Source: Olsenella sp. An270 (GTDB taxonomy: Bacteria > Actinomycetota > Coriobacteriia > Coriobacteriales > Atopobiaceae). Taken from it: a stretch of 64,000 bases of DNA. Location of the stretch: the NCBI RefSeq assembly GCF_002159735.1, contig NZ_NFJF01000001.1, positions 1-64,000 on the forward strand, in the 5' to 3' direction. Made by a program: the position numbers and the translations under genes. Shown in pieces: positions 46,523 to 55,331 of this stretch (position 1 is its first letter; every line of letters begins with the position of its first letter). The notes beneath the pieces were generated by a model that was given only the letters and a program-made list of their open reading frames with translations, ran no database searches and was not told the origin of the DNA.

Positions 46523-47710
46523 CTAGCCCAGGTGCCTCAGCACAATCTCGACGACGTCCTTCTGACGGGAGGGGTCGAGGTCGGTGGGGAGTCCCACGAT
46601 GCCGCCGTAGGTCTCCCGGAAGCTCCGATACGCCTCGTCCGTCTCGGACATGTTATAGGCCGCAAGGTCGGTCGCGCCCGGGTAGAAGGGCACGCGATAC
46701 CAGTCCACGCAGTAGAACCCCCGGGAGCGAAGGTCATCGATGAGCTCACGTGCCTGAGGCTCACTGGAAAGGATGATCGGGAACCGAGTGAGCGGCTGAG
46801 TCCGACCCACTCCGAGAGCCCCGGCGGGAATGGAAATCCCCTTCCGGCCCTCGAGAGCTCTGGCGTATCCGTTCACCCAGACGCGTCGCATGGCCTCGTC
46901 CTCATCTATGCCTGGGACCGCAGCGAGGATTCGCTCGGTGATTTCCGCGCTGGGCAGGTAAGAGGGGTAGGGAAGCTGACCGCGTTGCTCGACGGCGGCC
47001 ACGGGCGGCTCGAGCCGGCCTGTCTGCGTCAGCCAAGCGCGCAGCGCCCTCCCGAGAGAGCCGGGCAGGTGGACGAGCACCCGGTTCTGCGTGCCGTAGC
47101 GACGGGCGTTGCGCCCGAGTCGTGCCGGCGGCTCGTCGAGGGAGCTTAGTGACGAGACGAGACGCTCGTGCAGCGCGGCGTCGGGCATGTCCGGGTTCAC
47201 CCATACGAGCCCGCCGAAGCCGATGGAGAACTGCTTCTCGATGCCGAGCGAGTGGATCGAGACGTCGGCGAGCGGCTGGCCCTCCGCGTCGCGTGCCATG
47301 CGCATGACACAGTGCGCGCTGTCCTCCATGAACAAAGCGCCCGCCTCGTGCGTCTTGACGGCACACTCCGCGCTCGCACGCTCGTCGATGATTCCGTAGG
47401 AGTTCTGGAGTATCACCGCTCGAACGGAAGCGTCCAGGACGAGCGCTCCGGTGTCCACGGTAAGCGTTGCCGGGTCGATGGCGTCGTAGCGAGGTGAGAG
47501 ACCAGCCGAGATGATCGAGTCGACTGCGGTGCAGCCCGTGAAGAGCGTGGTCACCACGCTGCCGTCCCCGTGGACGTCAGCGGCGGCGCGAAAGACCTCC
47601 CTCATCCCGTAGCGTGCCTTGAAGACGGGAAACCAGTCTTGAGCCGATGTGTGTGTCCTACGGGCAAATGCCTCGCGAAGCTCCTCGAGCCTGGGGCTCT
47701 TCCCGGCCAT
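46523..47710 (-). CDS. DegT/DnrJ/EryC1-like PLP aminotransferase
   Basis: A 395-residue protein related to DegT/DnrJ/EryC1/StrS sugar aminotransferases. The PLP lysine is probably K in HSLGIEKQFSIGFGGLVW, and the cofactor aspartate is in LFMEDSAHCV. The usual glycine-rich N-terminal motif is altered (LFTGCTAVDSIISA). It is encoded 15 bp after the ATP-grasp gene on the same strand, so the two probably act together on an envelope or secondary-metabolite building block. The ATG at 47710 follows GGGAGGAG. The substrate is unknown. Confidence 0.78.
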   Translation of the reverse strand: MAGKSPRLEELREAFARRTHTSAQDWFPVFKARYGMREVFRAAADVHGDGSVVTTLFTGCTAVDSIISAGLSPRYDAIDPATLTVDTGALVLDASVRAVILQNSYGIIDERASAECAVKTHEAGALFMEDSAHCVMRMARDAEGQPLADVSIHSLGIEKQFSIGFGGLVWVNPDMPDAALHERLVSSLSSLDEPPARLGRNARRYGTQNRVLVHLPGSLGRALRAWLTQTGRLEPPVAAVEQRGQLPYPSYLPSAEITERILAAVPGIDEDEAMRRVWVNGYARALEGRKGISIPAGALGVGRTQPLTRFPIILSSEPQARELIDDLRSRGFYCVDWYRVPFYPGATDLAAYNMSETDEAYRSFRETYGGIVGLPTDLDPSRQKDVVEIVLRHLG

Positions 47711-47725
47711 GCGCGTCTCCTCCCG

Positions 47726-48964
47726 CTAGAAAGAGGTGTCGGTGGGTTTGGGGTAGTACTGGGCGAATTTGCGGATGTGGTTCTTCTCGGTGAGCTCCAC
47801 GTCAATGATGCGGCGCAGTCCGCGGTCACGGTCGTAGCGCTGCGGGTCGAAGACCCTCCCGCGTGCGACCAGGTCGTCAACCTCGGCGAGAAGCGCCTCT
47901 TCGCGCACGTAGCGTCTCAGTAACGAGACGGGGACGAGCGTGTAGAGCGCCTCGTCGTCGGCAATGCGGGTCTCGTCCTTCTCCCCATCGATGACGTCAC
48001 GTACGAGCACCTCCATGGGATTGACGCCGCCCGCGACGTTATAGTAGGAGTTGCGTCCGATGCGCGGGTTGCAGTCTAAGAAGAGTTCGCGACCAGTTAC
48101 GGGGTCGCGCTTGATGTCGAAGTTGGCGAAGCCACGGTAGCCTGCTTCGGATAGCAGCGCCGCGGCACGCTCCCACAGCTCGGGCTTCTCGCGGATGACC
48201 ATGGCCACGGGGTTGCCGAGCATGGCGGGGGCGTGGTCCTCGAGCAGAACCTGTGCGGCGCCAAGCAGCCGGGCGCCGCCGTCGCGACCGATGTAGAGCG
48301 TGAGCGAGTCCATGTAGGTGTCGTCGCCGCTGATGAGCTCCTGAACGAGAAAGTCCCCGGAATAGCCGGAGGCCCTGAGGTTGCGCCACAGCTCGTCGAG
48401 CTGTTCCTGGGCAGTCATGTAGTAGACCTTCTTGAAGCCCTTCATAAGCGTGGGGTAGTAGCCAGCGGAGACGGCAGGTTTGGCGATGACGGGGAAGGGT
48501 AGCTCGCTCGGCGCGATTCTCTCGTTACCGGCAAGGCGGACCACCTCGGTGCGTGGGGTGTCCAACCCGTGCTCGCCGCACAGTCGGGTGAATACGCCCT
48601 TGTCGCATACCGCGTCGAAGGCGGCACGGGGAGGCAGGGGGCAGACGACCTGCTCCGGCAGCTCGTCGTGAACCTCCTCGAGCAGCTCGATGAGGGGGTC
48701 AGTGTTGGCGACGAGCAAGAGGGTGACGCCGGGACGCTCGGCGGCGATCCGAGCAAGGCCAGAGATGAGCTCCTCGCGCGTGAGCGCGGGGACGGTGTGC
48801 GTCGACAGAATCTTCGAGTGTGCGATGGCGCCGATGAAGCCCGTGCTCATGATGACGGGGCGCACCCCGTAGGCCTCGTGGAACTCGCGGCAGAGCGCAT
48901 ATGCGCCGATGTCGCCGCCGAGGACGACGGGAAGGAAGTCAGTGCGGGTGGGCGAGGGTGCCAT
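47726..48964 (-). CDS. ATP-grasp carboxylate-amine ligase
   Basis: A 412-residue ATP-grasp enzyme (COG3919-like). The pre-ATP-grasp domain contains VVLGGDIGAYALCREFHE; the ATP-binding lysines are near PFPVIAKPAVSAGYY and KVYYM, and the magnesium site is FLDCNPRIGRNSYYN. Enzymes of this family join a carboxylate to an amine, for instance an amino acid to a wall or peptide precursor. The ATG at 48964 has only a weak ribosome-binding site (GAAAGAC). The aminotransferase-like gene follows as the second gene of the operon. Base composition is less GC-rich than the flanking genes, which suggests acquisition. Confidence 0.8.
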   Translation of the reverse strand: MAPSPTRTDFLPVVLGGDIGAYALCREFHEAYGVRPVIMSTGFIGAIAHSKILSTHTVPALTREELISGLARIAAERPGVTLLLVANTDPLIELLEEVHDELPEQVVCPLPPRAAFDAVCDKGVFTRLCGEHGLDTPRTEVVRLAGNERIAPSELPFPVIAKPAVSAGYYPTLMKGFKKVYYMTAQEQLDELWRNLRASGYSGDFLVQELISGDDTYMDSLTLYIGRDGGARLLGAAQVLLEDHAPAMLGNPVAMVIREKPELWERAAALLSEAGYRGFANFDIKRDPVTGRELFLDCNPRIGRNSYYNVAGGVNPMEVLVRDVIDGEKDETRIADDEALYTLVPVSLLRRYVREEALLAEVDDLVARGRVFDPQRYDRDRGLRRIIDVELTEKNHIRKFAQYYPKPTDTSF

Positions 48965-49108
48965 GGGGAGTCTTTCGTCCGAGGGTTCGCGCGCCGGCCA
49001 GACGGGCGCGTGCTTGCGCACCCGATTGTAGCCTAGTGACCAGTTTGCCGACCAACTCCGGTGTGATTGGATAAGATGTGGAGAGACGGTGTGTCGAGAG
49101 GGGCGGGC

Positions 49109-50851
49109 ATGGTGAGTTGCAGGCATATGAGAGATGCGTCAGAGACGACGGACGGTCGTGCCTCCGTGAGGCAGGTGGCGTTTTGTCTGGGCGTCTCCGT
49201 CGCGATCGTCGTGCTTGTCTGCTTGGTTCAGGTGCCCAAGTATGCGATGCCTGACGACTTCATGCAGGACCTCTACGCTCGCGGTGCCTACTTCGATACA
49301 CCCGGGTTCCTGATGCTCTACTCGCTCGTGGGCTTCAGCGCCCCGCTGGCCGGGCTCTACGCGCTCTTTCCTACAGTCCCGTGGTTTCCGATTTCACTGC
49401 TCGCCCTCATTGTGATTTCGTTTGCGGTAATGGACGTAATCACCCTCCTCTCTCGCGCTCACGCCCCGTTGAGGATCTTTCTGCTTTGCGCGCTCTCGCT
49501 CTGCGAGATCATGGTCACGGTATACCTTACCTACACGATAGTCGCGTTCCTTGCCCTCGCGGCGGGCGTCGCCCTCGTGCTTCGTCGCGCCGCGTTCCGT
49601 CGCCCGACGGGGGTGCGTTCCTCGGACGTGCTGGCATTTTCCTTCATTATTCTCGGCTTTTCGCTTCGCCCCGAGTCTGGCCTCGCTGCGCTCGCCCTGT
49701 TCGCACCCTTCCTCGTCTGGGCGCTCGTTCGGAACCGCAATCTCGCGACGATGCTCATGGCGCTCGGGGTAGTCGCTGCGATGGGGGTCTCATGGGTGGC
49801 GGGCATGCTTGCCTGGCATCTCACTCCCGGCTGGGAGGAGTTCGAACCCACGTTTAGGGCGGCACAGGCTGTCGCCGACTACCCTGTGGTGGACTACGAT
49901 GACATCCAACGGGTTGCTCCCGAGCTCTCGCAAACCGACGTAGACATGATCTACGGCTTCCTCTTCGTGGACGCCGACACCTACTCGCTGGAGACCTTCC
50001 AGAAAGTCGGAGAGGTGGTGAGCGGCTACGGGCTCAACACGATGGTCGAGGGTATTCTCGCCCGACCGTCCTTTACCGCGTTCGTGCTCGGCCTTGTCAT
50101 TGTGCTTTTTGCCACCGCGGGTTTCATCTGCGCGTCGCGCCGTTACCGTGGTGCCGCCCGTGCGCTCACGCTCTCGGTGCCCGTGCTCGCACTGCTCGAG
50201 TTTCTCCTCATATTCCTGCGCGCCCGCCTGAAGGTCCATGTGTTCCTTCCGGTCTTCGTGGTCGCACTGTTTGCGCTCGTGGTGTGCTGCCTTGCTCCCG
50301 AGGAAGACGAGGGGCGTCCTGAGGGCGTCTTCCTGGGATGGGTGGTGCCCGCTGCCGGGGTTGTGGCATATGCGGGCGTGCTGGGCCTGCTCTGGCTCAC
50401 CTATGTGCGGCCGCTGCAGGCCTCGCTTGCCAACGACATGACCTCTGCGGCGGAGGCCTACCTCGCAAGCAACGCGGACACGACGGTGCTCTTCACGCAG
50501 ACCCAGGGAATCCTTACCAACGAGGACATCTTTGCGTTTGATGCCTGGGAGCAGCCCGACAACGCCGTGTTCATTGGTGGTTACGAGTACTACACCCCGT
50601 CGTGGCAGACCTATCTCGAGCGCTCCGGCCTCTCGCGCAGCGGCTACCTCTCCAATCTCGTGGACAGCGAGGACATGGTGACGGCCAGCTACGAGAGCCA
50701 AGCCGATCTCATCGCCACGTATCTCACGGAACACACGGGGTCGGATGTGCGCGCTGAGCGTCTTGACACGCTCGGCGAGACCACCCAGACCGGAGAGCAG
50801 GTTGCGATCTGGCGCTACGTGAGTGAGCCTGTTGCCTCATCGTCTGAATAA
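49109..50851 (+). CDS. Large polytopic membrane protein, possibly a GT-C type transferase
   Basis: A 580-residue membrane protein with about ten or eleven hydrophobic segments between residues 25 and 430 and a soluble C-terminal part of about 150 residues (LQASLANDMTSAAEAYLASN onward) with extracytoplasmic character. MPDDFMQDLYARGAYFDTPG between the first two spans looks like the acidic first loop of GT-C glycosyltransferases and similar DUF membrane proteins, but no family can be named firmly. The ATG at 49109 follows AGAGGGGCGGG. Divergent from the ATP-grasp gene, and of lower GC than the core genes. A role in surface polymer assembly is a guess from context. Confidence 0.7.
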   Translation: MVSCRHMRDASETTDGRASVRQVAFCLGVSVAIVVLVCLVQVPKYAMPDDFMQDLYARGAYFDTPGFLMLYSLVGFSAPLAGLYALFPTVPWFPISLLALIVISFAVMDVITLLSRAHAPLRIFLLCALSLCEIMVTVYLTYTIVAFLALAAGVALVLRRAAFRRPTGVRSSDVLAFSFIILGFSLRPESGLAALALFAPFLVWALVRNRNLATMLMALGVVAAMGVSWVAGMLAWHLTPGWEEFEPTFRAAQAVADYPVVDYDDIQRVAPELSQTDVDMIYGFLFVDADTYSLETFQKVGEVVSGYGLNTMVEGILARPSFTAFVLGLVIVLFATAGFICASRRYRGAARALTLSVPVLALLEFLLIFLRARLKVHVFLPVFVVALFALVVCCLAPEEDEGRPEGVFLGWVVPAAGVVAYAGVLGLLWLTYVRPLQASLANDMTSAAEAYLASNADTTVLFTQTQGILTNEDIFAFDAWEQPDNAVFIGGYEYYTPSWQTYLERSGLSRSGYLSNLVDSEDMVTASYESQADLIATYLTEHTGSDVRAERLDTLGETTQTGEQVAIWRYVSEPVASSSE

Positions 50852-50880
50852 AAAGGCCGCGAGGGCGGCCGAGAAGAACA

Positions 50881-50955
50881 TGGAGCCGACGGCAGGAGTC
50901 GAACGCTGCATCCCCGGAAAACAAGACCGGTGCTCTGACGTTGAGCTACATCGGC
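50881..50955 (-). tRNA. tRNA-Thr(TGT)-like gene with defects
   Basis: Read on the minus strand, 75 bases form a tRNA shape with encoded CCA. The acceptor arm GCCGATG/CGTCGGC is fully paired and the D stem is GCTC/GAGC. The anticodon arm CCGGT-CTTGTTT-TCCGG gives anticodon TGT with a T-T mismatch at the base of the loop. The D loop (AACGTCA) lacks the normal GG, and the T arm carries one extra C (GCAGCG-TTCGACT-CCTGC) that spoils its pairing. It may be a functional but odd tRNA or, more likely, a decaying copy. Confidence 0.6.
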
Positions 50956-51061
50956 GTGTGAGCGTGCCCCAGTATAGCGGTGTGTCGAGTTGATGCAAGC
51001 AGAGCGCGCCGTGGTAGAGTTACGACACAGCTAAACCACACATCGAGGGGACATACGGCGC

Positions 51062-52030
51062 ATGACGGAGTTTCGTGAGGTCACGTCCGCTGAGGACTGG
51101 GACGCGCTCGTCGAGGAGCGCGGCGGGCACCCCATGCAGGCATGGGGATGGGGCGAGCTCAAGGAGAGGACGGGCTCGTGGACGGCCCGGCGCATCGTGA
51201 TCGAGCGCGACGGGTGCGTCGACGGCGCCTGCCAGGTGCTCGTGCGCAAGCTCCCGTGGCCGTTCGGCCACATCTGCTACGCCCCCCGCGGCCCCGTGGC
51301 GTCCCCCGACCGCCTGCCCGAGGTGGCCGACGCGGTCGCGGAGTGGTGCCGCGAGAGCCTCTCCGCCGTCTCCCTCAAGATCGACCCGGCCGTGAGGGAG
51401 GGCGAGCTCTCCCTCGGCGCGCGCTGGGAGCGCTCCGAGAAGGTCCTGCTGCCCCGCACCGCCGCGATCGACCTCACGCCCACCGAGGACGAGATCATGG
51501 CCGGCCTCCACTCCAAGAAGGCGCGCCAGTACATCCGCAAGGCGGCGCGCTCCGGCGTCACCGTGCGCCGGGCGACCGAGGCCGACCTCGACGCCATCCT
51601 CGACATCTACCACCACACGGCCGACACCGACGAGTTCGCCCTCCATCCCGACGAGTACTATCGCACGGCGATGTCGGCATGCGACGACGTCAACCAGGTC
51701 TTCGTCGCCGAGTTCGAGGGCAGGGCGCTCGCCTTCCTGTGGAACGTGGCCACGTCCGGCACGGCCTTCGAGCTGTGGGGCGGCGTGACCGACGAGGGCA
51801 AGCGGCTGCGTGCGAACTACCTGCTCAAGTGGGAGGCCATCGTCACCGCAAAGCGCGGCGGGTCCCGGCTGTACGACCTGAACGGCCTGCTCGAGGGCGG
51901 CGTGAGCACCTTCAAGATGCTCTTCGTCGACGAGCCCACCGTGTGGGTCGGCTCGTTCGACCGCCCGCTCTCCCCGCTGTACCGCGTGTGGGACGCGGCC
52001 CTCAAGCTGTACCGGAAGCTGTTCAAGTAG
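51062..52030 (+). CDS. FemABX-type peptidyltransferase
   Basis: A 322-residue protein of the FemABX fold (two GNAT-like domains). MQAWGWGELKERTGSW near the start and HSKKARQYIRKAARSGV near residue 150, then LFVDEPTVWVGSFDRPLSPL near the end, are as in aminoacyl-tRNA-dependent enzymes that add bridge residues to peptidoglycan precursors. A substrate cannot be given. There is no signal peptide, so it acts on the inner face of the membrane. A possible promoter, TTGATG (50990) and TAGAGT (51015), precedes it. uvrC starts two bases after its stop. Confidence 0.88.
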   Translation: MTEFREVTSAEDWDALVEERGGHPMQAWGWGELKERTGSWTARRIVIERDGCVDGACQVLVRKLPWPFGHICYAPRGPVASPDRLPEVADAVAEWCRESLSAVSLKIDPAVREGELSLGARWERSEKVLLPRTAAIDLTPTEDEIMAGLHSKKARQYIRKAARSGVTVRRATEADLDAILDIYHHTADTDEFALHPDEYYRTAMSACDDVNQVFVAEFEGRALAFLWNVATSGTAFELWGGVTDEGKRLRANYLLKWEAIVTAKRGGSRLYDLNGLLEGGVSTFKMLFVDEPTVWVGSFDRPLSPLYRVWDAALKLYRKLFK

Positions 52031-52032
52031 CC

Positions 52033-53982
52033 ATGGCCGGCCGTGCCGCCGACGTCCCCGACGACCACCTCGCCCTTCTCGCCGAGCGCGTGGCGCAGGT
52101 TCCCACCGAGCCCGGCTGCTACCTGTGGAAGGATGCCAAGGGCGAGGTCGTCTACGTGGGCAAGGCCAAGAGCCTGCGCGCCCGCATGCGCCAGTACGTG
52201 ACGCTCTCCGACGAGCGCGAGAAGATCCCGCTCATGATGCAGGTGGTCCGCGACTTCGACTACGTGGTCGTGGGCTCCGAGCACGAGGCGCTCGTGCTGG
52301 AGCGCAACCTCATCGCGCAGTACCACCCCTACTTCAACGTCGACTACAAGGACGACAAGAGCTACCCCTTCATCGCGATCACCGAGTCCGACGTCTTCCC
52401 GGCGATCAAGTACACCCGCGAGAGGCACCGCAAGGGCACGCGCTACTTCGGCCCCTACACCGACGCCCGCGCCGCCCGCGAGACGATCGACACCCTCCGC
52501 AAGGTGGTCCCCATCTGTACGGCGACCTGCGCGGAGTGGAAGCGCGCCAAGCGGATCCTGGACCGCGACCCCTCGCAGGCCGCGGTCGCCAATCTGGTGC
52601 TCGCGCAGCGCTGCCGCCCCTGCTTCGACTACCACGTGGGACGCGGGCCCGGCGTGTGCGCGGGCATGATCGACACCGTTGAGTACGCGCGCCACGTGCG
52701 CCAGGTCGAGAGCTTCCTCGCCGGCAACCGTCGCGAGATCGTCGGCGAGCTGACCGACCAGATGCGCGAGGCGGCGGCGAACCTCGACTTCGAGCGCGCG
52801 GGCCGCCTCAAGGCCCGGCTCGACGGTCTGGACGCCCTCGACGACCGCCAGCAGGTGGTCTTCTCGTCAAACGTGAGCGCCGACCTCATCGGCTTCTACC
52901 GCGAGGAGACGATCAGCTGCGCCTGCGTCTTCGTGGTGCGCGAGGGCCGCACGGTGCGCTCCGTCGAGTTCATCCTCGACAAGGGCCTCGACGTGGGCGA
53001 GGAGGAGCTCGTCGGCGGCTTCGTCAAGCGCTACTACGACGAGACGGCCGACGTCCCCGCCGAGGTGGACCTCGACTGCGAGCTCGCGGACGCCGAGGTT
53101 GTGGAGGGGTGGCTCGCCGAGAAGCGCGGCCACGGCGTGCACCTCCACAGGCCGCGCCGCGGCGAGAAGCGCCACCTGCTCGACATGGCCTCGGCCAACG
53201 CGCGCCACGCCCTCATGCGCTACATGGTCAAGACCGGCTACGCCGACGACCGCACCAACCAGGCGCTGCTGCAGCTGGAGAGCGCCCTTGCGCTGGACGC
53301 CCCGCCGATGCGCATCGAGTGCTTCGACATCTCCACCCTCCACGGCCACTTCACCGTGGCGTCGATGGTGGTCTTCACCAACGGCCGTCCCGACAAGTCG
53401 CAGTACCGCCGCTTCAAGATCCAGACGCCGCTCACCGAGGCCAACGACTTCGTGAGCATGTCCGAGGTGCTGGGCCGGCGCTACGCGCCCGAGCGCATGG
53501 CCGACGAGCGCTTTGGCAGCCGTCCCGACCTGCTCGTCGTGGACGGCGGCAAGCCGCAGCTCACGGCCGCCATGGCACAGCTCGAGGAGCTGGGGCTGGA
53601 CATCCCGGTGTGCGGCCTGGCCAAGTCCGACGAGGAGATCTTCGTACCCTGGGACGACACGCCGGTCGTGCTGCCCTCCGGATCGCCCTCGCTCTACCTG
53701 ATCAAGCAGGTGCGCGACGAGTCCCACCGCTTTGCGATCACGTTCCACCGGGAGCTGCGCGACAAGGCGATGACGCGCTCGGCGATCGACGACGTCCCGG
53801 GCGTCGGCCCCAAGCGGCGCCGCGCCCTCATGAGGCGCTTCGGGTCCATGAAGCGGCTGCGCGCCGCGAGCGAGGAGGAGATCGCCGCGACGCCGGGCGT
53901 GCCCGCCGATGTGGCGCATGCCGTCTGGCAGGCCCTGCGCGCCGCCGAGGAGCTTGCCGAGAAGCCCGCGGAAGGGGAGTGA
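52033..53982 (+). CDS. uvrC: Excinuclease ABC subunit C
   Basis: A 649-residue UvrC, the nuclease of nucleotide excision repair that makes both incisions. The GIY-YIG domain is near the N-terminus (PGCYLWKDAKGEVVYVGKAK), four cysteines of the FeS or zinc site are in CTATCAEWKRAKR and CRPCFD...CAGM, the UVR domain is LTDQMREAAANLDFERAGRL, the RNase H-like nuclease core includes IECFDISTLHGHFTVAS and VVDGGKPQL, and tandem HhH motifs end the protein (IDDVPGVGPKRRRALMRRFG). ATG at 52033. Confidence 0.97.
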   Translation: MAGRAADVPDDHLALLAERVAQVPTEPGCYLWKDAKGEVVYVGKAKSLRARMRQYVTLSDEREKIPLMMQVVRDFDYVVVGSEHEALVLERNLIAQYHPYFNVDYKDDKSYPFIAITESDVFPAIKYTRERHRKGTRYFGPYTDARAARETIDTLRKVVPICTATCAEWKRAKRILDRDPSQAAVANLVLAQRCRPCFDYHVGRGPGVCAGMIDTVEYARHVRQVESFLAGNRREIVGELTDQMREAAANLDFERAGRLKARLDGLDALDDRQQVVFSSNVSADLIGFYREETISCACVFVVREGRTVRSVEFILDKGLDVGEEELVGGFVKRYYDETADVPAEVDLDCELADAEVVEGWLAEKRGHGVHLHRPRRGEKRHLLDMASANARHALMRYMVKTGYADDRTNQALLQLESALALDAPPMRIECFDISTLHGHFTVASMVVFTNGRPDKSQYRRFKIQTPLTEANDFVSMSEVLGRRYAPERMADERFGSRPDLLVVDGGKPQLTAAMAQLEELGLDIPVCGLAKSDEEIFVPWDDTPVVLPSGSPSLYLIKQVRDESHRFAITFHRELRDKAMTRSAIDDVPGVGPKRRRALMRRFGSMKRLRAASEEEIAATPGVPADVAHAVWQALRAAEELAEKPAEGE

Positions 53983-54026
53983 CGCGCGGGCGTCCTTCTC
54001 GCCGCCCTGTCCTTCTCGCCCCAAAG

Positions 54027-54152
54027 AGGTTATGCGACATCGCCGAGGGTATGCGACGTCTGTCGCCTTCACATCATCCCAGCCAGACGCCTTGCTAAGC
54101 TGGAGGAGCCCCTCTGCGCACGCCGCATAACCGAGCGAATGTCGCATAACCT
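54027..54152. repeat. Nested inverted repeat with 19-bp period (2 + 2 units)
   Basis: The unit is TATGCGAC, best seen as AGGTTATGCGACAT. Forward copies of TATGCGAC start at 54031 and 54050; reverse copies (GCCGCATA, GTCGCATA) start at 54122 and 54141. Both steps are 19 bp. The outer arms, 54027-54040 and 54139-54152, are a perfect 14-bp inverted repeat. It lies between uvrC and the oxidoreductase gene, after two TTCTCGCC octamers (53996, 54013). A related pair exists at 25678-25707. Confidence 0.8.
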
Positions 54153-54221
54153 CATGCGGTGTCCGACGGGGCATCGACTACCATGGGGGCGACAAGGACA
54201 AGCGAGAAGGGAGTCCTCCCC

Positions 54222-55280
54222 ATGCCTGACGCCGCAACCGCCGCCGCTGCCGCCTACGAGGCCGCGAAGGACCGCCCGTTCCCCGACGACGTCTTCGTCG
54301 CGCCGCAGCTCACCTGGGCCGTGATTGGCTGCGGCGTGATCGCCAACCAGATGGCGGAGTCGCTCGCCCTCGCCGGCCGCCGCATCCACGGCGTGGCCAA
54401 CCGCACGCGCGAGAAGGCCGCCGCCTTCGCCGAGCGCCACGGCGTCGAGCGCGTCTACGACAGCTTCGAGGACCTCTACGCCGACCCCGCGGTGGACGCC
54501 GTCTACGTCACCACGCCGCACAACACCCACATCCGCTACCTGCGCGGCGCCCTCGCTGCCGGCAAGCACGTGCTCTGCGAGAAGTCCATCACGCTCAACT
54601 CCGCCGAGCTCGACGAGGCCCGCGCGCTGGCCGAGAAGAACGGCGTGGTCCTCATGGACGCCACGACGATCCTGCACATGCCGCTCTACGTCGAGCTGCT
54701 GCGCCGGGCCCGCACGGGCGAGTTTGGCCGCATGAACCTCGCCCAGCTGAACTTTGGCAGCTACAAGGAGTACGGTGACCTCACCAACCGCTTCTACAAC
54801 ATCGACCTCGCCGGCGGCGCGATGCTCGACATCGGCGTCTATGCCCTCTCCCTGATGCGCCTGTTCATGGAGAGCCAGCCCACCGAGGTCGTCTCGCTCG
54901 GCAACCTGGCCTCGACCGGCGTGGACGAGGCGGGCGGCGTTGTCTGCCGCAACGCCGAGGGACAGATCGGCGTGGTCTCGCTCACGCTTCACTCCAAGCA
55001 GCCCAAGCGCGCGGTGCTCTCCTTCGACCGCTGCTACGTTGAGGTCGAGGAGTACCCGCGCGCCGACGCGGCGACCATCGTCTGGACCGAGGACGGACGG
55101 CGCGAGACCGTGGCGTGCGGCGAGGAGGCCTACGCGCTCTGTTACGAGATGGCCGACCTCGAGGCCGCCGTGGCCGGGGACGCCGAGAAGCGCGCGCTTC
55201 TCGGCTGCGCGTCCGACGTCATGGAGCTCATGACGCGCCTGCGCGCCGACTGGGGCGTCGTCTACCCCGAGGAGCGCTAG
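54222..55280 (+). CDS. Gfo/Idh/MocA family oxidoreductase
   Basis: A 352-residue NAD(P)-dependent oxidoreductase. The Rossmann motif is WAVIGCGVIANQMAESLALAG (near residue 27), followed by DAVYVTTPHNTHI and CEKSITLNSAE, where the usual EKP is EKS. The C-terminal domain includes GGAMLDIGVYALSLMRLFM, with the catalytic aspartate and tyrosine region. Such enzymes act on sugars, inositols or trans-dihydrodiols; the substrate here is unknown. The ATG at 54222 follows AAGGGAG; an extension to 54159 has no site. It separates uvrC from rapZ. Confidence 0.88.
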   Translation: MPDAATAAAAAYEAAKDRPFPDDVFVAPQLTWAVIGCGVIANQMAESLALAGRRIHGVANRTREKAAAFAERHGVERVYDSFEDLYADPAVDAVYVTTPHNTHIRYLRGALAAGKHVLCEKSITLNSAELDEARALAEKNGVVLMDATTILHMPLYVELLRRARTGEFGRMNLAQLNFGSYKEYGDLTNRFYNIDLAGGAMLDIGVYALSLMRLFMESQPTEVVSLGNLASTGVDEAGGVVCRNAEGQIGVVSLTLHSKQPKRAVLSFDRCYVEVEEYPRADAATIVWTEDGRRETVACGEEAYALCYEMADLEAAVAGDAEKRALLGCASDVMELMTRLRADWGVVYPEER

Positions 55281-55331
55281 GGTCTCGCCCCGGGCGCGGG
55301 CTATACTGAACCTCAGCCGAGAGGAGGTCCC

